Origin: Paenibacillus sp. JCM 18996
GTDB lineage: Bacteria; Bacillota; Bacilli; Paenibacillales; NBRC-103111
Direction: 5' to 3'
NCBI GenBank assembly: GCA_001313085.1
Contig: BBFE01000054.1
Location: forward strand, 1-25,238
Length of the DNA stretch: 25,238 bases
The translations under genes were made by a program, and so were the position numbers. The notes beneath the pieces are model-generated. The model was not told the DNA's origin, did not search any database, and saw only the letters and a program-made list of their open reading frames with translations. Positions within the stretch are counted from its first letter, which is position 1, and every line of letters starts with the position of its first letter. This document shows positions 19,396 to 25,238 of this stretch, piece after piece.

Positions 19396-20100
19396 ATGTC
19401 CGTTTCCAAACTGGCTTCACAAGTTGAATATTCTTCGGTTAAAGATAAATCGTCGATTCAGAGTTTGCTTCAATGCAGGACGATGGTGGAAAGCAAGGAT
19501 TTTGTATCCACAGGAACGCTGACCTATATTGAAGGAGATATCCTTGAGATCGAAATTTCCGAAGGTGAAGCTTACCGGCTTGGTGATCCCGTCAAAATGA
19601 CCGTCTATTCCCCCGCCGGCATCTATGTGTTCCAATCCACCATTGTGGCTAGGGATAGCGGCTCCCTTATTATTCTTAATACGCCGCAAAATTGGAAGCA
19701 TTTTAATGAGAAGCGCGTGTCGCCAAGGGTGAACGTCAGAGATAAAGGAAAGCTGCGCTCCATCCTTGACCAGGAACAGATCAATGATGTTCTTAAAGAA
19801 CAGGCCGTTCCCCTTGTTGTGGATAATATTTCGATAACCGGCGTCGGCTTTACGATGATCGACGATCTTGACATTAAGCCAAATCACAAGCTGCAGGTAG
19901 AGCTGGATTTAGGGTTTGAACTGAAGTGCATAGTGGAAGTGGCGCGGGTCGAGAAAGTGGAATTGGGGACCTACTATGGTGCCCAATTCATAGGGATCAC
20001 CGAAGAAAAGCTGAATTCGCTGAGAGCCTATGTGTTGAAAAAAGCAAGTGGAGTCCTATTTCGGAACCAAGAAAGAATTGGCGAAACAGAAGCAGAATAG
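19396..20100 (+). CDS. PilZ-domain c-di-GMP-binding protein (YpfB/YcgR-like)
   Basis: ATG at 19396 follows GGATGGAG. The protein has 234 aa, and this is one of the few long genes with no frame break. An N-terminal YcgR-like beta domain spans about residues 25-100. The C-terminal PilZ domain begins with the c-di-GMP-binding RxxxR at 107-111 (RVSPR) and continues with NxSxxG at 144-149 (NISITG). Proteins of this architecture slow flagellar motility or regulate surface behaviour when c-di-GMP is high. The chemoreceptor gene next door, transcribed toward it, fits a motility context. An ATG at 19340 upstream is in another frame and lacks support. Confidence 0.88.
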   Translation: MSVSKLASQVEYSSVKDKSSIQSLLQCRTMVESKDFVSTGTLTYIEGDILEIEISEGEAYRLGDPVKMTVYSPAGIYVFQSTIVARDSGSLIILNTPQNWKHFNEKRVSPRVNVRDKGKLRSILDQEQINDVLKEQAVPLVVDNISITGVGFTMIDDLDIKPNHKLQVELDLGFELKCIVEVARVEKVELGTYYGAQFIGITEEKLNSLRAYVLKKASGVLFRNQERIGETEAE

Positions 20101-20213
20101 AGTATTTAAATAGACCGGATAGAAAAAAGGCCCTGAGTCCATATTGTTTATTGACGTGTGCCTTGTCAATGAACAGCATGGAGATCGGGGTCTTTCGCAT
20201 TCGCTTGTCCAAC

Positions 20214-22207
20214 TCACAGTTTGAATTTATCTACTAGCAACTGCAGCTCTTCCGCCTGGTGCGTGAGGCTGATGAAGAGGATGAAATTTGTTCCATAGAC
20301 GCCAGTTGTTCCTGTGTGGCCGCAGACACATTCTGGGAACCCGATGCGGTTGCTTGCGCGACACTGGCGATCTCTTCAATGGATTGTACGACTTGAACTG
20401 TGCCGACCGAAATTTGCTCAGCGGCCGCTGAAACCTCCTGCACCTGGCTGCTGACCTCATTGACAAAGCGCTCGATCTCGGAAAATAATCCGCCTGCCGT
20501 ATGCACGACTTTTATTCCAACGGTTACTTCGTCCGTTGCCGACTGCATGGACTGCTGGGCTTTATCAATCTCATCGCGGATTGCATTGACAAGTTCTGTG
20601 ATTTGTCCCGCGGAATTGGAGGATTGTTCGGCAAGCTTCTTTACTTCACCTGCTACCACGGCAAATCCGCGTCCATGTTCACCCGCTCTGGCTGCTTCGA
20701 TGGAAGCGTTAAGCGAGAGCAGATTCGTTTGTTGGGAGATTTGGGTGATAACTTCAATAATTTGGCCAATCTCCCGGGAGGTAACGGCCAACTGGTTCAC
20801 AACCTGAGCAAGTCCGCTGACAGAGCCGCTGATAGAATTCATTTGTCCTTTTACAGTCTGGATCGCCCGGCCGCCTTCCGATGATTTTTTCAGAAGTCTT
20901 AATGGTTGCGTCAGCCACGGACTGGGAGTTAGCAACGATCTGCTGTATTCTTGCGGATACGTCATTGATGGTGCGTGCACTTTCCTGTACGCTGTCAACC
21001 TGCTGATTTGCCCCAACAGCCATCTGCTCAATGGAAGCCGCAATATGTTCGGTAGCCTTGGATGTATGATCTGCGCTCACAGAGAGTTCTTCGGCTGACG
21101 CAGCCAATTGATTCGAGGACTCACTCACTGCAGTCAACACGGTCCGTAGCGAATCGATCATATTGTTAAAGCTTGCTGCGACCTCGCCGAATTCGTCTTT
21201 CGAATTCACGTCCACCCGATTGCCCAGATCACCCAAGCTTATTTTTTTCGGGACGTTTCGGTTAAATGACGCAGCGGGGATATAATGGAACGAATAATAA
21301 AAAAACACGATAATGGTGCCCAGGGCTAAAGCAACCGCAATGACGAGTACAGTTTTATTGAAAATAGGGGCGGCTTCCTGGCTTACTTCATTCGAATACC
21401 AAGTCCCCGCTAATTTCCAGCCGGTTAAACGATTCGTTGTAAAAGCCATTTTCTTTGGGTTTCCATCCAGGACGTAATTGAATATACCTGAATTGGAGCG
21501 GTACATGTTCTCATACTGGGGGCCTTTAGCATCAGAGCCTGTTTGTTTAGTTGGATGGCTCAAATATTTACTCTTTGCATCCAACAGATAAAGATATCCA
21601 TCATTTCCTATTTTAACTCCTTTTACAACATCACCCAGTGCTTTTAAGCTGAGATTTATCGCCATCACGCCATGCCCGTCGTTCACAACCTTAGCAATGG
21701 TCACTACCACGTTATTTGACGCTTTCGATATGTACGGGTCGGTAATAATCACTTTATCTTTGTTGTCCATTGCTTGTTTATACCATGGTCTTACTCTCGG
21801 GTCATAATCCGGGGGATTGGTTACACTGCTGGGCGCGTTCATATATACCCCTTGGTCTGTTCCAACAAAAGTAAGCTCCAGCTCCGGATGATTCTGCTGA
21901 TAGGCATCCAGCTTTTGCCTAACCCGCGGATCCTCGGCGCCTTGTCTGGAACCTATCGAACCTAGAGAAACTTCTTGGGATAAGAGATTCACTTCCTTCA
22001 TTTTCGCATCTAACATTTGATTGATCGTTTCATCCATCAAAGACACACTTTGGGAAGCGGTACGCTTCATTTGGTCGTCCACTTTATTTTTTTAGCGGTG
22101 GAATAAGCGATCCAACCGATTGCGAAGCTTGGAATCATTAAAATGAGAGCAAACGATAAGATTAATTTACTTTTCACTGAGCGGAATAAATTGAAATGCA
22201 ATTTCAT
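20214..22207 (-). CDS. methyl-accepting chemotaxis protein with Cache sensor domain (several frame breaks)
   Basis: ATG at 22207, with GGAGG about 11 bases upstream. The order is a cytoplasmic start, TM1 ([20 protein letters not shown]) and an extracellular double-Cache-like domain of about 250 residues ([34 protein letters not shown]). TM2 and a HAMP domain ([13 protein letters not shown]) come next, then the signalling domain with hairpin tip [20 protein letters not shown]. Breaks lie near 22085, 21245-21310 (compensated patch at TM2/HAMP), 20887 and 20268. The corrected stop is 20214, giving about 660 aa, like B. subtilis McpA/McpB. The ligand is unknown; small amino or carboxylic acids are common for Cache receptors. 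Confidence 0.93.
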
Positions 22208-22298
22208 TAGTTTATCGTCCTCCTCTGATGCTACACTGGCAAAAAAAGCGGGCATGAAAAAAATCGACAAATTTAGTCAAATAAAACCAGCTTTGGAT

Positions 22299-22327
22299 AG
22301 TATATAGGTAAATAGTCATCATTACAA
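22299..22327 (-). promoter_or_regulatory. promoter of the chemoreceptor gene
   Basis: On the minus strand TTGTAA (plus 22322-22327) and TATACT (plus 22299-22304) are 17 bases apart, about 90 bases upstream of the start. The spacing and -10 suit the vegetative sigma factor; I saw no sigma-D type site. Confidence 0.55.
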
Positions 22328-22420
22328 CAAAATTCTTACTCAAAATATGCTCCCATCGGAATGGTCTTGAATTTCTGCAGCAGAGTTAAAAAAAACTAGG
22401 CTTTTTTCTATGATTTTATA

Positions 22421-22443
22421 TATAATGTTAGGGATATACCCTA
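22421..22443 (+). promoter_or_regulatory. candidate -10 and small inverted repeat ahead of ychF
   Basis: A perfect TATAAT at 22421-22426, without a good -35, is followed by the inverted repeat TAGGG-ATATA-CCCTA at 22429-22443, near the expected transcript start of ychF. Confidence 0.4.
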
Positions 22444-22468
22444 TTTGAAACTAAGGAGTTGTTTATAT

Positions 22469-23569
22469 ATGCCACTTTCCTGTGGTATTGTCGGCCTGCC
22501 GAACGTGGGCAAATCGACTTTATTTAACGCAATTACGCAGGCGGGCGCCGAAATGGCGAACTATCCGTTCTGTACAATAGATCCTAACGTCGGTGTGGTG
22601 GAGGTTCCTGATGAACGCCTCCAGAAGCTGGCCGAAATCGTAACTCCGAACCGTATCGTGCCTACCGCTTTTGAGTTCGTGGACATTGCTGGTCTCGTCA
22701 AAGGGGCGAGCAAGGGCGAAGGCCTCGGCAACAAGTTTCTGGCGCACATCCGTGAAGTGGACGCGATCGTACAGGTGGTGCGCTGCTTTGAGGACGAGAA
22801 TATTACCCACGTAGCGGGTAAAGTCGATCCCTTGAGCGATATCGAAACGATCAATCTGGAGCTTATTCTCGCCGACATCGAGACGGTGGAGAAGAGAATC
22901 GAGCGTTCACGCAAAAAACCTCAAGGGCGGGGACAAGAAGGTTGCGGTGGAAGTGGAGACGCTGGAACGGGTGAAGGACGCTCTGTACAACGACAAGCCG
23001 GCGCGAAACGTAGAGCTGTCGGATGAAGAGAAGCTGCTCATTCGGGATCTGCATTTACTGACTATGAAGCCTGTGCTTTACGTGACGAACGTGAGCGAAG
23101 AGGAAGCGGCGAACGCGGACGGCAACCCTCACGTACAGAAGGTGCGCGAATTTGCAGCCGGTGAAGGAGCCGATACGGTCCATGTGAGCGCGAAGGTGGA
23201 ATCCGAGATTGCCGAGCTGGAAGGCGAAGACAAGGAAATGTTCCTGGAGGAGCTGGGCCTGGAAGAGTCCGGTCTGAACCGGCTGATCCGCGCGGCGTAT
23301 CATCTGCTTGGTTTGTACACCTACTTTACGGCAGGGGTGCAGGAAGTCCGCGCGTGGACCATCCGCCAGGGCATGAAGGCGCCGCAGGCGGCAGGTGTGA
23401 TCCATTCCGACTTTGAGAAAGGATTCATCGCGCGGAAGTTGTAGGATACGAGGATCTCGTGAGCTGCGGATCGATGGCTGCGGCCCGGGATAAAGGACTT
23501 CTTCGACTGGAAGGCAAAGACTATGTAGTAAAAGACGGCGACGTTATGCATTTCCGCTTTAATGTATAA
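22469..23569 (+). CDS. ychF: redox-regulated/ribosome-associated ATPase YchF (OLA1 family), two frame breaks
   Basis: Obg-like P-loop protein that binds ATP rather than GTP and associates with ribosomes. ATG at 22469 follows AAGGAG. The P-loop is GLPNVGKS at residues 9-16. The G3-region sequence is [20 protein letters not shown], and the altered NVSE at the G4 position is typical of this ATP-preferring family. A C-terminal TGS domain ends with [14 protein letters not shown]. Breaks: one surplus A near 22914 ([10 protein letters not shown]) and one lost C near 23430 ([12 protein letters not shown]). Repaired length is 366 aa, identical to B. subtilis YyaF. It precedes prfA in the same direction but with its own hairpin. 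Confidence 0.97.
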
Positions 23570-23590
23570 GGAGCGGGCCGCCTTTTTTTT
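23568..23590 (+). terminator. probable terminator after ychF
   Basis: A short GC hairpin (GCG-GGC-CGC with flanking AAG/CTT) ends in eight T at 23583-23590, immediately after the ychF stop. The stem is imperfect. Confidence 0.5.
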
Positions 23591-23613
23591 ATGGAAAACA
23601 GGCATGCGCTGCA

Positions 23614-23643
23614 TTGACAACAAGGCGGATTTTACAATAAAAT
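23614..23643 (+). promoter_or_regulatory. promoter of prfA-prmC
   Basis: A consensus -35 TTGACA at 23614-23619 with TAAAAT at 23638-23643, spacer 18. The resulting leader of about 150 bases contains the hairpins at 23691-23721. Confidence 0.55.
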
Positions 23644-23690
23644 AAAGTTAGACTATGTTGCCGCATGGCTATAAGCAGAGACGAGAAACC

Positions 23691-23721
23691 GATGGGACCC
23701 ATCCGGAGCCTTCCGGATTTT
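23691..23721 (+). promoter_or_regulatory. overlapping hairpins in the prfA leader
   Basis: GATGGGACCCATC (23691-23703) is a 6+1+6 palindrome. ATCCGGA-GCCT-TCCGGAT (23701-23718) is a perfect 7-bp stem with a four-base loop and is followed by T. The two share bases 23701-23703 and cannot both form fully, and the second resembles an intrinsic terminator. An attenuator upstream of prfA is possible but unproven. Confidence 0.4.
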
Positions 23722-23797
23722 CCTGCGTTCTCTTTAAAAATAAAGGCAGATTTAGATATAAACCTATAGATTGTCAGTACTTCAGGAGGTGGAAGTG

Positions 23798-24870
23798 ATG
23801 TTAGACCGACTTCAGGCGCTGGCTGACCGCTATGAGAAATTGAGCGAGCTGCTGTGCGACCCGGATGTTGCCAATGATACGAAAAAAGCTGAGGGACTAT
23901 TCCAAAGAACAATCCGATCTACAGGAGTCCTACGAAGCTTACGTTCAATATAAGCAGGTCATGGAAGGCTCGAAGCGGCCAAAACGATGCAGAACGAGAA
24001 GCTGGACGACGAAATGCGCGAGCTGGTGAAAATGGAAATCGAGGAGCTCAGCGCACAAAAGGAGCAATTGGAAGAGAAAATCAAAATTTTGATGCTTCCG
24101 AAGGATCCGAACGACGATAAGAATGTGATCGTGGAAATCCGCGGCGCCGCGGGCGGCGATGAAGCGGCCTTGTTCGCTGCGGACCTGTACCGGATGTACA
24201 CCCGTTATGCCGATTCCCAGGGATGGAGAACGGAAGTTCTGGACGCCAACCTGAACGATCTGGGCGGATACAAGGAAATCATTTTTTTATGATTTCCGGG
24301 AAAGGCGCGTACAGCAAGCTGAAATTCGAAAGCGGCGCGCATCGGGTACAGCGTATTCCGACAACCGAATCCGGCGGACGGATCCATACGTCCACTTCTA
24401 CCGTGGCTGTGATGCCTGAGGCGGAGGAAGTGGAAATCGAGATCAGGGAAAGCGACATCCGCGTAGATACGTTCTGTTCCAGCGGTGCCGGCGGACAATC
24501 CGTCAACACGACGAAATCGGCGGTTCGCGTGACCCATGTGCCGACGGGGATCGTAGCTACCTGCCAGGACGGCAAATCGCAGAATGACAACAAAGCGAAG
24601 GCGCTGCAGGTGCTCAGGGCGCGGATTTCCGACAAGCTGCTGCAGGAAGAGCAGGCCAAATACGCAGACGAGCGTAAAAGCAAGGTAGGCACCGGAGACC
24701 GAAGCGAACGCATACGGACTTACAATTTCCCGCAAAGCCGGATCACCGATCACCGGATCGGACTGACGCTGCATCGTTTGGATGCGGTACTGAACGGGGA
24801 TATGGAAGAGATTGTTTCCACTCTGACCATTGCTTCGCAGGCGGAATTGATGGAAAAAGGTGAGCAATAA
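23798..24870 (+). CDS. prfA: peptide chain release factor 1 (three frame breaks)
   Basis: RF1 recognises UAA and UAG in the ribosomal A site and triggers peptide release. ATG at 23798 follows AGGAGGTGG. The N-terminal helical region starts [19 protein letters not shown]. The core follows ([20 protein letters not shown]), with the codon-recognition part around [20 protein letters not shown]. The catalytic GGQ, coded at 24490-24498 within [10 protein letters not shown], is intact; its Gln is the target of PrmC, encoded next. Breaks: surplus A near 23882, a lost C near 23970 (EGLEAAK), two surplus T near 24284 (EIIFMISGK). Corrected length is 356 aa, the same as B. subtilis. prmC starts one base after the stop. 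Confidence 0.97.
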
Positions 24871-24871
24871 T

Positions 24872-25238
24872 ATGCGGGGGCGCCCGTTATCGATAAGGGA
24901 AGCTTTATGGAGGCTTCTTCTTTTTTTTAGCCGAGCAGGGGATACAGAACAGCAGGGAGAATGCGGACATGCTGCTGCAGCATGTGCTCGGCTGGGATAA
25001 ATCGCGGCTCCTCCTGCACTGGGAGGAGCGTTCCCGGCCGGCAGCAGGGAGGCGTGGCAGGATGCTCTGATGCGCAAGGCGGCAGGGGAACCTGCGCAAT
25101 ATATTATCGGGGAGCAGGAGTTCTACGGCCTGCGCTTCAAAGTGAACCCGGCCGTGCTGATCCCTCGGCCGGAGACCGAGCTGCTGGTCGAGCGCATCGT
25201 GCAGCTCGGCCGCGAGCGGTTCAGGGCCTCCTCCGGAG
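24872..25238 (+). CDS. prmC: release factor glutamine methyltransferase PrmC, N-terminal part (cut by window end)
   Basis: PrmC methylates the Gln of the GGQ motif in RF1/RF2 with S-adenosylmethionine. I choose ATG 24872, eight bases after AAAGGTGA and one base after the prfA stop, because repair of a lost G near 24911 gives [19 protein letters not shown], which aligns with the N-terminus of Bacillus PrmC; ATG 24907 is the alternative. A lost T near 25032 restores [16 protein letters not shown]. The linker signature [20 protein letters not shown] and [13 protein letters not shown] are visible. The methyltransferase core, including the NPPY motif, lies beyond the window. Confidence 0.93.

Noticed and set aside
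20400..20884. Two plus-strand frames of 127-135 codons
   Set aside because: Antisense to the conserved chemoreceptor signalling domain.
24205..25077. 290-codon open frame on the minus strand opposite prfA/prmC
   Set aside because: Shadow of GC-rich coding sequence; the plus strand encodes RF1 with an intact GGQ motif.

Overview
The window reads as chromosomal DNA of a Paenibacillus-like Firmicute. Evidence is the gene order guaB-dacA-pdxS-pdxT-serS-tRNA-Ser, strong AGGAGG-type ribosome binding sites, TTG/GTG starts, hairpin-plus-T terminators, a CBO0543-family membrane protein, and protein sequences that track Bacillus orthologues throughout. I cannot name the species from sequence alone.

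The main caveat concerns run lengths. Almost every long gene is broken by small indels at homopolymers: A/T runs read as 6-8 bases behave as if the true length were 1-3 shorter, and short runs (GGG, CCC, TTT, CC) have often lost one base. Single-copy essential genes (guaB, serS, prfA, ychF, prmC) are affected, so I treat these as sequencing errors and annotate full genes across the frame breaks. Undoing the indels gives lengths that are whole codon numbers and close to the family norm (GuaB 485, DacA 430, PdxS 293, PdxT 191, SerS 426, YchF 366, PrfA 356 aa). Correcting frames also reveals several short genes not visible as intact reading frames.

Layout. 1-6010: housekeeping block for GMP synthesis (guaB), peptidoglycan trimming (dacA), PLP synthesis (pdxS-pdxT) and serine tRNA charging (serS). 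6084-6170: tRNA-Ser(UGA). 6143-8987: a small AT-rich island bounded by a 30-bp direct repeat of the tRNA-Ser 3' end, with small unknown genes, a 5'-truncated Nudix gene, a CBO0543 membrane-protein gene and, at its right end, a degenerate second tRNA-Ser. No integrase is visible, so it looks like a decayed integrated element. 9152-10315: two minus-strand genes, a zinc deacylase-like hydrolase (AstE/AspA type) and a small putatively exported protein. 10630-11348: three small unknown genes in a row. 11491-12075: a thioredoxin-fold protein. 12228-17813: a four-gene exporter operon (ATPase, lipoprotein adaptor, ~975-aa FtsX-type permease, second ATPase carrying an AbrB-like C-terminal extension). 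17967-18389: a small kinase-like protein. 18394-18470: tRNA-Arg(CCU). 18597-19055: tadA (minus). 19090-19170: four perfect DnaA boxes between tadA and a PilZ protein gene. 20214-22207: a methyl-accepting chemotaxis protein (minus). 22469-25238: ychF, prfA and the start of prmC, i.e. translation-related GTPase, release factor 1 and its methylase.

The most unusual items are the tRNA-Ser-bounded island and its second tRNA-Ser copy, the DnaA-box cluster, the ATPase-AbrB fusion, and the small genes recovered by frame correction.
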